This document shows, piece after piece, positions 1 to 12,400 of a stretch of DNA of 64,000 nucleotides. The notes below the pieces were generated by a model, which did not search any database, had not been told where the DNA came from, and saw nothing but the letters and a program-made list of their open reading frames with translations. The DNA is taken from NCBI RefSeq assembly GCF_043641665.1, contig NC_092197.1:13398148-13462147 (forward strand). The letters run 5' to 3'. This DNA is from Enoplosus armatus. Lineage: Eukaryota; Chordata; Actinopteri; Centrarchiformes; Enoplosidae. The position numbers and the translations under genes were made by a program. Every line of letters starts with the position of its first letter. The stretch's first letter is position 1.

Positions 1-3000
1 GCTTGGTTTAATGTGATACTGTGCGTAAATCATCAAACACATTTTTTTTTACAGATAAAGTATATGCTTTCAATCTGTTCTGGCATCTAATAGAAAGCTG
101 AAGTCTCGCTCCACTTCTGGGACCACCTTGTCCTTTTTTCAAAAACATAAAACACCAATTGTTTTGTTAGCATTCAGCTGCACTCATGTGGCTTTGACAG
201 TGCGTTTGTGGCTAAGATGAATGGAAGCCTCAAAAAAGGATTGTATTGTAGCCAATTAAAAATAAATAATGAACTTATGTGAAGTCAAATTTCTGAGAAT
301 ATTACAACAGGGAGACGAGTTGACACGTTCACCAAAGGCATTATTCAAATGAAGTCTCAACAAGACAATTAAATTTGGGCACAGCACAGCAGTTTTCATC
401 CCCTCTGCTGTCAGATTATCTCAATTGAGTCAATTGAACATGTAAAGTTCTATTCTTGGCTGGACATATCACTATAATCTGACAGTTTTTCCTTTGCAGT
501 GAATTGATTTAATTTTCGTGAACAAAATGTAACAATGACAATGTTTACTGTTGATTATTATTATTTTTTTTTAGAATTGAGCTGACAATTTAATGCCGGT
601 TGGCAGTAAAGTCACTTTTGACCAAATCTGTGAAATGAAACAAAGCAGAAATCCCTAGCACAACAGTATCATTTAGATGAGGAGGGGTCAAACGCAGGCT
701 TTGTGAAAGTATCCAAAATGTAGAGCTGCACTTGGGTCATTTCCATTTTTCATTTGCAGCAAACATTTTACATTTTTAATTCCTGTGAAATCTGACCATT
801 TGCCTTTTGTAGTCTTGGTTTGCAAAGCTCATGAGCTCTAACCAGCACAGGATTTGCAGCCCCGCCACTGGTGCTTGTTCCCATTCAGAATGGAGGTTTA
901 TTACCTTCTGAACTGTCCTGTGTCTAAATGTTAGAGCAATGCATGTCAATCAAGGTAACTAAGGATTCTAAAGGCTAAGCTCAAGGTGTGTATGGGAACA
1001 CGGTCAAATTCCAACTCAACTTCTTCTTCTCAGAATGGGTTAGAGTGAGTTTCCTCCTGCTTCTTCTCCTGTGAACTTTGATTTTTAGAGTTTTTTTAGT
1101 TATATTCTCAGGGGCCTCTGTAAAGTGCTTTGACTGTTGAAAGCACTGTTCAATTACAGCTGAATAGTAGGAAGCAGCCTTTGAAGCATTCTTCAAACAT
1201 GGTAAAACGTACCTCATGAGGTAAGGTTTTTTTCCTCTTGTGGTATTGGCTTCATCACCACTTTTTCCTTTCATCCCATCAGCAGTTTATATTTGGGATA
1301 GCGGCTAAGAGCACTTGGTCCACAGGTATTACTACAGAGGGTTTCTGGTTATCTGGCCAGTGCACACAAGCCAGCTATAAGGGCTTTGTGAAGATGCTTT
1401 GTTGGTGTGAGGCGTGACAGACCACACAGCGGGATATTAGAGAGCCATTTAAAGGTGTTTAAAGCTATTTAAGCTATTTATTTACTGCCAGATAAGTAAA
1501 TGGCACAGAAAAGAGAGGAGAGTAAGAAGTAAAAGCAAACAAATAATATCCTGATCAGATATGTGCAGGACCATTCAGTGAAATAATGGGATTATTTACA
1601 TGATGACATGACTTTCTACCTCTCTAAACCCCTGCACGTTGACAACTATTAGAAATAGGTGTTGCATATGTAAATGTTAGCCCCATTCTGCTACTGCATC
1701 ACCAACACTCTTCATTTCAGGTTTTTACTGAAAAATAAATACATTTACAGAAATATGGTCACATAGATTTTATGTTCAGTTATGTTTCCTGCTGCAGAAA
1801 TAACATTGTTCATCACAGTCTACAATCAAGAAGTGTCCTGCTGCAATGATTACAGCTAGAAAATTCTTGGAAAAATGGGGGAAAAAAAACACAAGTTAGC
1901 TTCTGATTATACACCAAAGTCAAACAATTAGTATATTGTTAAATTACTGTCTTTGTACTGTTCATTGTTTAATTAAATACTTGAATAATTAATTTTAATT
2001 AATATATATTTAAATAATTTTTCAAACAAAAATCGTGGCCTGTGTGCCTGGCCAATTTCTTGTTTAAATGTGGTGGATAGTTTGTTAACTCTTTTCACCT
2101 CAAATTGCATTCAAAGATCAATGCCATTCCAGTGAGTGGTGAGTTTTTTCAGTCAGGTGTGAGAGGAGTTCATGTTGATGTGTGAGTGAAAGAGACTCAT
2201 GTTGCTCAGATACACAGAGAGGCAAAACGTGACCTAACCCTTGAGACACTACTGCAGTACACAAGTTAATAATTTCCATTGTCTGCTTTTTTTCCTTACT
2301 TTCCATTACTGTGACAGTAGTTCTTCTCATTTTATAGGATTGGCTCAACTTTAAAGAGCCTGTGTTAATGCTTGTGTTAATGGTCCTCTGACCTTTTCTA
2401 TTCTGCTCAGCACCTCTGCATGCTCCACTATAGAAATGTAAAGTAGGATATCCATTAGGCCACAGCCAGAAGTTTCTGTTCTCCACAGTTGCTGTTGGTA
2501 CCTCCACAGCAACATTTACTGTAGCACATGATGTCTTCAGAGGTGTAAACCTTGACTGTGGATATATGCTGGTGAATAATTACAATAATTAAATGCAACA
2601 GTTAGAGTTTAATTGGAAACCAAATCAACTATTTCAATAATTGATTAAACGTTTCATTTTTCAAGGAAAAATGTCAAACGTGCTGGTTCCAGCTTCTTAA
2701 ATGTAAGGATTTGCTGCTTTTCTTTGTCATTTATGATAGTAAATGAAGAGTCTTTGGGTGTTTAATTGTTGGTAGGGCAAAAGAAGCAATTTGAAGACGT
2801 CACTTTATAGACTAAACGATGAATCGTGAAAATAATCAGCAGATTAGTAATGACATTAATTGTGAGTTGCAGCCCTACAGAGAAGTGAGTCATCCTAACA
2901 TTTCAGATCTATCCACCGGTGATATTATACAGTGAAGAAGCACTCATACCATGGATGCGTTCTCTTTTTGTATTTAACAAACTAAATGACAACAAGCAGA

Positions 3001-3358
3001 TATTGTAGATAACCAGCTCCTCTGGATGGTTCTTAAAAAACTTAACTTCCTAACACCAACTTTTTGCACACATTGCTGCTACACTTCCAACCCAGAATGG
3101 AAGTGCATATGTAAAAATGAAGAAGAGCAGGTTTCCAGGGAATTGCATTTTCAGCACCATCTGTGTCTTGTCACACATAACGTGGAAACACTGTAGGAAA
3201 AACAATCAAGTTTAGATGGTATGTAGAAATTGTGTGGCCTCTGAGACATGTTACATGTTTAACAGTGTACACTGGAACCAGGAAGTTGATTCAGATAAGT
3301 TTACAAGGTATATTTGCTCTCTTCCTCTCTCTCTCTTGCTCTCTTTTGCTTCATCCAG
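1..3358 (+). other. sfswap intron (3' part), no exon seen
   Basis: The window opens inside an sfswap intron. It ends in a strong pyrimidine tract (CTCTTCCTCTCTCTCTCTTG and on) and CAG at 3356-3358. I see no other exon. One interspersed repeat copy is present at 2588-2880. Short open frames here, including one of 129 codons on the minus strand (2118-2507), resemble nothing I recognise. Confidence 0.7.
2588..2880 (-). mobile_element. hAT-like non-autonomous repeat, copy 1
   Basis: The right end reads TTGTGAGTTGCAGCCCTACA. It is preceded by several ATTGATTA/AATAATC-type motifs, an internal TGGTTCCAGCTTCTTAAATG and GCAATTTGAAGACGTCAC. I recognise this arrangement as a very common teleost repeat whose ends read GGGCTGCAACTAACGATTA. 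Assignment to the hAT superfamily is from memory, and no target-site duplication is clear. A second, internally deleted copy in the opposite orientation lies at 7535-7752 in a later sfswap intron. It carries the counterpart CAAGCTGGAATCAGAGAATG. Confidence 0.6.
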
Positions 3359-3428
3359 AGTGAGACAGTAGATGACGGTGATAAGCTTGAATCAGACACG
3401 TCATTCAAGGAGTCCAAGCTGACAAAAG
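3359..3428 (+). CDS. sfswap: sfswap coding exon (window exon 1)
   Basis: 70 nt, entering in phase 0 after CATCCAG and leaving in phase 1 at AAAAG|gtagga. It reads S-E-T-V-D-D-G-D-K then [14 protein letters not shown]. The acidic, Ser/Lys-rich character fits the linker after the second SURP module. An alternative acceptor two bases downstream (AG at 3359-3360) would break the frame, so I chose 3359. Residues 1-23 and the first base of codon 24 come from this exon. Confidence 0.82.
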
Positions 3429-6400
3429 GTAGGACATTAACACAAGAAAAACTCCACAAGTACACACAACATAGTACTTCCTCTTCTTTAGTATATTCGT
3501 TCAGTAAATGAGATGCAAAATCTCTGGGTTAATATTTTTGAGACTATACATGCACATATATACTCTGGTGTGTATGTGTGTGTATGTCATATGTTGGTGT
3601 TTATGCACAGCTGTGTGTGAGTCTTTTGGTATTTATGCTTGCAATTTCATTTGGTGATATCAGGCTGGAAATGTCTATGCAGAGATGAAAGAGTCTGCTT
3701 ACCACAACGCTGGCGGGAGCCTTAAACATGCACATATATGCAAATTAAGGCATGCACTCACACAGACAGGAGGAGACAGGTCTCGGAGAAGGCCAGGCAA
3801 AACTAATAACTAGTTCAAGTAGCGCACAAGTAAACTACCCAGCCTTTCATAGTGAGGATCAAGGTTCTATATTAAGGTTATTTCTTTAGGGAATGAGGCA
3901 CACTGTCTGCCAGAGCAGACATATTTGATTTGCAAAAAAGAAATCAATGTGACACACCATTGCTGCTTAACATCTAAACAGTTGCTTTGTGGCCGACTCT
4001 CTCTGTCCTGCTGTTTGTCTGTCTGTCCATTTCTCTTTCTACATATTCTGCCGCTTGTCCTGTTTGTTTGCCTGTCTCTCTGTGTCTGTGTCTGTCTGTT
4101 CACTGTTTTGTAAACTCTCTTGGCTCCCCCTTTCTACTTCTTCTCCTTCCTGTTGCTCCATCTTTCTGGCCACTCTCTGTCCTTCCCTCTCTTAATTCCT
4201 CCTACAGCTTCTGCTGTCTTCTTCATCTCCAACCTTTTTCTGCACTTGTCATTGTCAAGAAGAAGTCTTAATTGCTTTAGTCAATGCATTTTTTATTTTT
4301 CTCTGAATTTGGCCATGGTGTACTTGTCTGACTGTTATCAACTTGTACACTTCTGAAACCTTTTCGTTTTCTCTAAACCACAATTCTCCTCCTGTCTCTC
4401 TGTGCCACTACAGCCTCTTTTGCCCCCATTTGTTTTGCCATCAAGGCAAAGGAAAATGACATGCTGCCGCTGGAGAAGAACAGAGTTCGATTGGACGATG
4501 ACTCAGACGAGGACAAGGTCTAGTTCAACTTGGTTTATTCAATGCACGTAGATCTAGGGTTGATTTGTTGTGGATAGCAAACTGGTCCTTGAAAATATAT
4601 ATATTTACCTTGAAATTAACAATGAATTATCATACATGTTTGCCTGAAGTTAAAGGAGGAGGAGGGGCTGGAAGCTGTGATGGGTGGGCCTGAGATGGTT
4701 GACAAGGAGCCTCCTCCAGTTAGTGCACCAGAAGAGAAGAGACCCTCCCTCAGTTTGGAGGAGTTGGAGGCAAAACAAGGTAATATCATCAAAAAGATTA
4801 TTGGGGAAATTTAAAAACTCTGTTGTAAAAATGTTTCCTGCACTGCTTAAGGCACTGTACCTCTTTTATGATCAGTTAGTAGGCCGCACTAATATAGAAA
4901 AAATTTCATTTTTCATTTAAAGGAAAGGACAGATAAACAAAGTTTGATTTTGGGTTTGTAATAATCACTTTACTTAGTTTATTAATTACATTCAAGTTGA
5001 AAACATGTTTCAAATTGAATCTGACCGCATTTAGACTCTTATTTCCCTGTTTCTGTCTGTTAATTTGTGTGTTCAGAAAGCAGTCGGCCTCATTCTGCCT
5101 GTGTGATTGACAGGCTGTTAATACAGCACCTGATGATGGTTATGACGGAGCCTATTTTTTCCCCCTCAGCTCAATGGATATTTAATGTGGGTGTGCTTGA
5201 ATTTAGCATCAGCATATAAGTACAGGTGCTTACAAGACATCTCTGTCACACCCACTGGCATGCTGTTACTTTCTTAGGAGGGTTTGGAGTTGGAGGAAAC
5301 ACGAGGGGAAGGGAGGAGATGAAAAAATCCATTGAGTCTCAATTATAAATTCTCTGAACAGGGTGTACCCTGCAGTAAGAGACGAGCAGTGTAGTACAGC
5401 AAACAACAGTCATATATCGCTCCAAAGGCCCAGGCCTGCAAGAGGTTTGCACTCTGATCAGGATTTTTAGTATATATACCATAAAGATAAAATATAATAA
5501 GAAATCTAACTCAGCTGATCTAATAAGATCACTGCTTGGTTGATGAGAAAGAAAGCTTGCGCATTAGGGAACGAGAAAAAAACACTTTTTCCTCATGCAT
5601 GTTGCCAATTTTGTTTTCAAGGTTGGAGTCGCTTCTCTAAAATATTCTTATGTATCACTGGCTATTAATTTTAAAAGTCATAGGCTTTTTTAATGGAAGC
5701 TATTGTACTTGAAGTTGATTCATTGCTTGTTGTTATACTTTTACACCAAAATCTGCAATTGCAACCTTTTAGCTTAAAAAAAATGGACAGCTTCACTCTC
5801 CTCTGCATGCCTTTTTCACAAAGCCAAAATATAAAATGACACTCTCACATCTCAGAATAGAAACTGACAACCAGCAGATGCTGATGGAATTGCGATTATC
5901 AATAATCCATTTGAAGATTTGTACTGTCATCTCAGAAAATAACCATCATTTGTCTGCGTGAGTTGATCAATACCAATGACTAAATTACTTGAGCAGATAT
6001 CTGCCTCTCAAAGTCTCCTCCATGAAAGCTAAAATACGTCATTCTCAAGCCAAAAAAGCAAATGACAAAGAACAATATTATAGTTGTTATATGATTACTT
6101 TTTTGCGAGAAATTTCTGTCTGATCTCTTATGTCTGTCTTGTCATAGATTGCTCTGTGAAGAATGCTAACGCTTTATCGTGTATGTGTGCTACTTCAACG
6201 CCCCTGAAAACATATTCTCTCAACCAATCAATGAAAGTAGTGATGTCATGTAATCATGATTTAGCATTATTCAAATCAAAGCGATAACAAGCCACTGTCA
6301 ATCAAATGTGCTCAAACCACACCCACAAGGTCCTGATGAAGCAGATCGGCTGACTGTTTGAGAGTTAAACACTTTATTAATAACTATGGATGTTTTTCAT

Positions 6401-9400
6401 TGCTTATTTAGTGATAAATATTTAGTTTATATATCAAATGAAATACTTAAAATTTAAGTGATTAAAATACCTGTCATTCTTGTGTTCAGAAGTACAGGCC
6501 ATAAAGTACTTTGCTTCCTAAATGTCTATCTCCATGTTTGCGCTTGAGGTAATGATATTTCCCACAATGGTAACCATACTGTACTCTGATGCCTTGCAGA
6601 GACACATGATTGTCAGTTGTTCAGCCAAATGCCCTAAAGACAGTGTAAGTCTGTAAAGACGCCGATTTCAGCATTTCATGAGATCTCGAAGGACAGAGCA
6701 AAAGTGTGGTAATCTCCCTTAGACCAGAAAGACAGTTGCAAGATAGAGCCAGGAAAGATGGACGGACAGACAGTTAAGACAAATGTGCTACTTTTCAGCA
6801 TCAGGGGGGCTGACAGGTCCCGTTTAGGTTCAGTGGAACAGTCTCAGAGTGTAATGTTCTCTCTCTGAGCTGACAAGCGGCAAGAGAAAGAAGCTGGAAA
6901 AGCCTAATAAATAGCTGACTGAATTGGCTTTGCTGTGTGGCAAAGTGGCTGTCAGTCAGCAGGCCTAACTTGATCAGATAGCAGGAGAATAGGGGGCAGA
7001 CAGCAGAACGCTAATCTGTATTGATGGGCTGGAAAACAGCCACACACTCTAAATGAGGTTTCCAATGATACATGAATCGTTTGGGTCGCTGCAACATTTC
7101 CCAGTGGAGGTGTATGTTTGTTGTGGTGGTGGGAGACTTAAAATACCAGTATATCTTAATTTACTGTAGATGGAAAAAGTTCTAAAAACCCACTCAACGC
7201 CAAGCTGCAGACACTCAGTTATCTGTAACTATGACTAGACTGACTCAGTAACTAGCTGGTGAACATAGTGGAGGATTTAGCAACTAAAGAGCCAGATATT
7301 TCCCTCAGGAGTTGGTTGAGACCAAAAACAGAGCTAAAAGGAGAGTGAATATTGGACTTACATTTGCCAGGTGGCCAGAAACAACTCCAAATGAAGGATT
7401 ATGTTGCCCTCTATCTGCTGGATGTGTAAATAAGTGTAAAATGCCAACAAGTTTGCCATATCACCTTATAAGGGATGATATGTCAATGTTGTGTTCACAA
7501 CTCGTTTCCACTGTATCCAAGTGGCAAAAACTGTTACTAATGGTTATTTTCATTATTAGCCTGTCAATTCATTTTTTGATCAGTTGCTTAATCGTTCAGT
7601 CTTTAGTCATTACAATACAACAATGCAAATTCCTCCATGACAAGCTGGAATCAGAGAATGTTTGGGATTTTTCTTGATAAATGACTTCAATGATCAATGA
7701 GTTTTCTAAATTGTTTTGAAGTCATTTTTTTTCTCGATCACTATAGCTTACCATATAAACATACAGGACAAAAGAAGTAAAGCAAGATCCTTCATGATAA
7801 GTTGCGTCACTGTCTGGAGTACAGATGGATTCTGCTCCACTTGGCTATTGTTCATACTGTACTCAAATATGATTTGCCTCGGCAGCCAGCCTATTTTTAA
7901 TCCTGAAGAGATAACAGTAGCCCCAGCGGTTGCATAACTTAAACTTGTTTTCCACAAGCATTTGCTTTATACGTCACTGTCTTGTCGTGTTTTCTCTCTC
8001 TCACTCATCCTGTTGCTCTCTGTGCCCCATCTCATTCTTGTGCTCTCCTTACCTATCCATCCCCCAACTGTCTCTGTCACTTCATCTCCTTTCCTCATCT
8101 CTCAAAACTGTGCATATTTTCATATTTTTCCATCCCCTTTTTCACGCCGCTGTCTCTTCTTCTCCACCCACATGTTCCCTCCTACTTTGCTTTTTCTATA
8201 TAAACCTTGAATTGCATGAAATTATCTATCAGGCCTTATCATTTAGAGCAGGACCTCAATTCATAGCAGTTGGACATCTTTTCTTTATTTCTGTCTTTCA
8301 CTTTTTGTCCTGTCTGTCACTCTGACATTTTCTTTTACGTTTCACTCATCATCTCTCCATCTTCCCTCTCTTTTAATTCTTTGCCTTCCAAAGCCCATTT
8401 ACTTGTTGTCAGAAAAAAGCTGACCGAGTGAAAAGCAGACCATAACCGCTCTTTCTCTCCTTTTCTCTTGTTTTTTCAATCACTTTCCCCTCCCTAACAG
8501 CAATTTTGTAGAGGTATATCCAGCTGCGGTGAAAACAAAAAGGGGACAATAACTACAATTTGTTTCATCTTCATTCAACTCTGTCTCTCCTGTTTTTACC
8601 CTCTCATCTCCCTGCCCTTAGCCAAGCAGAAACTGGAGGATCGTCTAGCAGCGGCCGCCAGGGAGAAGCTGGCCCAGGCATCTAAGGAGTCCAAGGAGAA
8701 ACAGCTACAGGCGGAGAGGAAGAGGAAGGCAGCGCTCTTCCTACAGACCCTCCGCAGCCCCTTCCCTGGGGAGCCTGAGGCCAAGAGAGCTGAGCTAGAC
8801 TCTTCTGCGCAGCTTGAGGTATGTGAATGGTTGTTAAAGGTGCGTCAGTATTTGTCATGTGTCTATGCATTTACATGTTTTTAACTAGAAGCTTAACCAA
8901 ATCACCTTTGCTCAAATCATGACAAGTGGTTGATCCTAAATCACAAGTCCATAGTTCTACTTAAGTGTCATTTCAAGTCACATGTTGGAACATGCACCGT
9001 GTATTGTATTGCATCTCAAGAGCTAAAACAGTGTAAATGAAGTAGTGCTGTAATGAGTATGTGTGCATTTAATGACATCTCAATTACTGTAGGTTGTATT
9101 AATGTATGCTAATGATGTTGAGACAATACCAAACTGCTTCATCTTGCAGTTTGGGACATCATATCAAGGGTGAAATCATTTTAATATCACATATATCTTG
9201 TAATGGGAGACTCATACCTGCTCGGTGTGATACTTTGCCACCTGAAATCAGGGGCTGTGCTGTGAGTCACTTTACTGGGCTAACTGCTACAAGTTGCCGT
9301 CAGAATGAAAATAGGAGTTGCCAGTTATGTTGGAGGAAAGACACAGTGTCTACAAGAGCTGCATGTCCAAGTTGTTTCCAAGTGGCAGAATTGCAGTGAA

Positions 9401-12400
9401 AAATGTCACTGCATTATCTATTTTATAGGTAAGAGAGGATGGTTGTGTGTTAATCCATTCAAATTCAAGTTAAATGTATGTAGACATTTCTTCAATTGAT
9501 GATGTCATATTTTATATATGCAGAAGCATGTAATCTTACAATTTTAGGAAAGTATATCAGCGTAAACAAATATTTTCAACTGACATGCATACAGACTTAT
9601 TAGCCCTCCTTGACATATTACATAACCTACCACTCTGTGAGATTTTTGTACAGCTACAGTCAAATTATTCTTTTTTTGTAATATGTAGTAGGATAATTTG
9701 AGGTAGAAGAATTACACCCACTAATGCACCGGTGATGATAAATAAGTGCAAATTTTGTCAATATAGAATTGGAAAAAAATGGAGCCTGCTACATCTAATT
9801 GCTAAAGCCCACACTCCTGGCTAGACCTGTCCACTCTGATGGTGGTTCATTATTGATTATGTGCAAATGAAGTCACAGGCACCTACAGCTGTTAGAACCT
9901 ATCTGTGTGTGGCTGTATCTAAAGCAGTTTTCAGTTTATGTAACCATGCAATAATAGATTAAGAGATGAATGCCTGGGTGCTGAGGGAATATCTACATGT
10001 ACATCAGTCGCATATATGTGAATGTTGGGGAAAACGGCATATATTTAAAGGTCTCCTATATACAGCAGATATCGCACATTGTTATTGAGGGAAATCTGTG
10101 CTTAACTCACCACTTAGACTGCTCTCCATGTACAAGCATATATTCTGGGTTGTGACAGCAATTTCAGTTAATCATTTCTAAAAGAAATAGGAGGTGGGAT
10201 TTGTATGCTGAATATGTTTATCACTACGCAGCTGTTGGCACTTATAATGAAGCCTAGTATCTTTTCTTGGATTCATAATGTACTGTTTTAAACAAAGACT
10301 TACACAGAGGCAGAGGGCTGAATCTTTCCCAAGATCTTAAAAGCTTTTTTTGTAGGTTTTGTAGGAGTTTTCATAGAAATCAGTGTGTTCATCAAGTGAT
10401 CAATTGTTTGCTATTTTTGTTTGGCACTCTTATTAGAACATGTTTAAAAGTGATTAAACAAGTGCCAACCAAAGGTTTTTTGGCATTATAGCAGCCTATA
10501 TTTCAGTATTATCTGGAAATTGTTTAAGTAATTACCCATTCTAGTAATTATCAAGAAAATACCATATACCAAAATAACATCAGTAAATGTAATAATACCA
10601 TTTGTTGCATGTTGTTTTGTGCATTTATTGAGATCATTATTGGAAGGACACCTGACAATGTAGGAGAATGGCTGCAAGATCACTTGCAAATTTCAAGTAT
10701 CATTTCAGAAGAGTCAGAGGTGGAAAATCAACCAACGTGGTTCCTAATAAAGAAAGATAAAAATGGAATCATAGAAAACTTTCTTCTGTCCACCAACTTC
10801 CCTGCTCTTTGCTTTGGTGCCCGAGAGGTAATGCACGGTATCTCTGTTTTAAAATTCTCTTTTGTTAAATTTCATAGGAGTGCTGCAATAATGCAAATTT
10901 TAAAAGCCTTTAAACATAGACACAAAAGGCAAGAATACTTTATAGTGTAAATAAGGCTTGTTGGTGGTCATTTGATGTGTAGATTGCCTGTCCATTTGAT
11001 GGATGTTGCATGTCAGCTCCTCATGTGTGCCCAACTGATGCGTGCTGAACTGGCCTAATGCCTGTTGGGCCAGGTGGCAGTGAGCAGCCTCCTGTCACTA
11101 TTGCGCCAGCTCTGTCGCTCTTCTCCAGATGTTCTATGACTTCTGCAGTGGCCATCAGAGCGTTCGTATTCTGAAGGAACTATCAACATTCAGTTCATCG
11201 GCCTACTAATGAATATATGGATGTTGTGGTTGAAAAAATGGGCAGTTAGAGTTAGTGAACTAGTAAGTGCTCAGTTTACAAACTGTATGTCTGGAAAGAC
11301 TTTGAGAGACCAAAAAATATATATTTCCGATCTAATCAACATTAAAATGGTAAACATCGGACAATCCATGTTGAAAAGAGGGTTTCCATCAGGACAATGT
11401 GCAGTATCTGCTGGGGTGAGAAGGACAGTAACATGGACAATGACATTAGAGGGTCTAAGCAACTACTTTATGTAACTATAGAATGGCTGTCATAGAACAT
11501 ACATGTGACTTTTAGTGTGTAATTTGGGATATAACTGTGGAGCTTCAAGAGAATTCTGTTCCCTAATTGCAATGGGGAGCTCAGTGAGAAAAAAATGTAT
11601 TCTGTTTTTTCCCCTCCTTGATTCTAGGGGTGGTAAGGTATTGAGCATTCTGCCATCAGAGAGCATGAGGGGGCATAGAATTAATGCTGAAGTCAGATAA
11701 ATAGGACACAGTGCAAGTCTGTGTAATGATTCGTTCATTAGTGGAAGCGCTTTGAAGAACAAATTTCGAGCAAGTGAAGGGAGATCAGATTGGCTTTAAG
11801 GTGTAGTGAATATTCTGGCGGCACGTAAGTAGATGTGGTATTTAGGAAGACAAGGGCACAGTATGTTGGGGCTTTTGATTTTAGAGGTTTGGGGACGGAT
11901 GTGAATGCTGATACCAGGTCTTTGTAGAGTTGGCTGACTTGGATCTGTTGATGTAAGCTCTCCATGTTTCCCATCGTGCTCATCATGTTTATTGGACAGC
12001 ACTGTAGTAGCTACAGTAAGCTGCCATGAGTAAGCAGAACCTGCTGAATAAGCTTTACATGCCTCTTTGCTTTTGTAAGTGACTCTTTTAGTGTTGTGAT
12101 TCTGTAACTGTTTCTTGATATACATTGGCCCATCATGATATGATGAAGGTGGTGCAGACACAGTAAGTGGTCAAGTTGCATTGTGGGTAACGAAGGGCCC
12201 AGGGTTTGACAAGGAAAAAGAATGCGTGGAATAAAAAACTGTCCTTTTAACCTGTCACGTTTTAAACTGAAGTGCAATGCTAAATCGTTCAGTTGCTGGC
12301 TTCATCTGTCTGTTAAAGTGAAAAGATTGGGGTTTTTTTGTCAGTCAGACATAGGTAACTTCAACATAAATGTTTCTTATGGGTTCACTCAGACATGACA

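Larger units (their letters stand above)
4780..8621 (+). other. sfswap intron, 3.8 kb
   Basis: The donor is gtaata and the acceptor is CTTAG at 8617-8621. It contains two repeat remnants, about 7235-7505 and 7535-7752. The segment 7980-8580 is pyrimidine-rich and gives several low-complexity open frames (for example 7930-8325, 131 codons) that I reject as genes. I see nothing else. Confidence 0.75.

Noticed and set aside
3867..4356. Several overlapping open frames on both strands
   Set aside because: They come from CT-rich low-complexity intron sequence (TCTG/TCTC repeats).
10609..10950. 113-codon + strand frame in the 5.9-kb sfswap intron
   Set aside because: No recognisable domain and no splice sites consistent with the sfswap frame.
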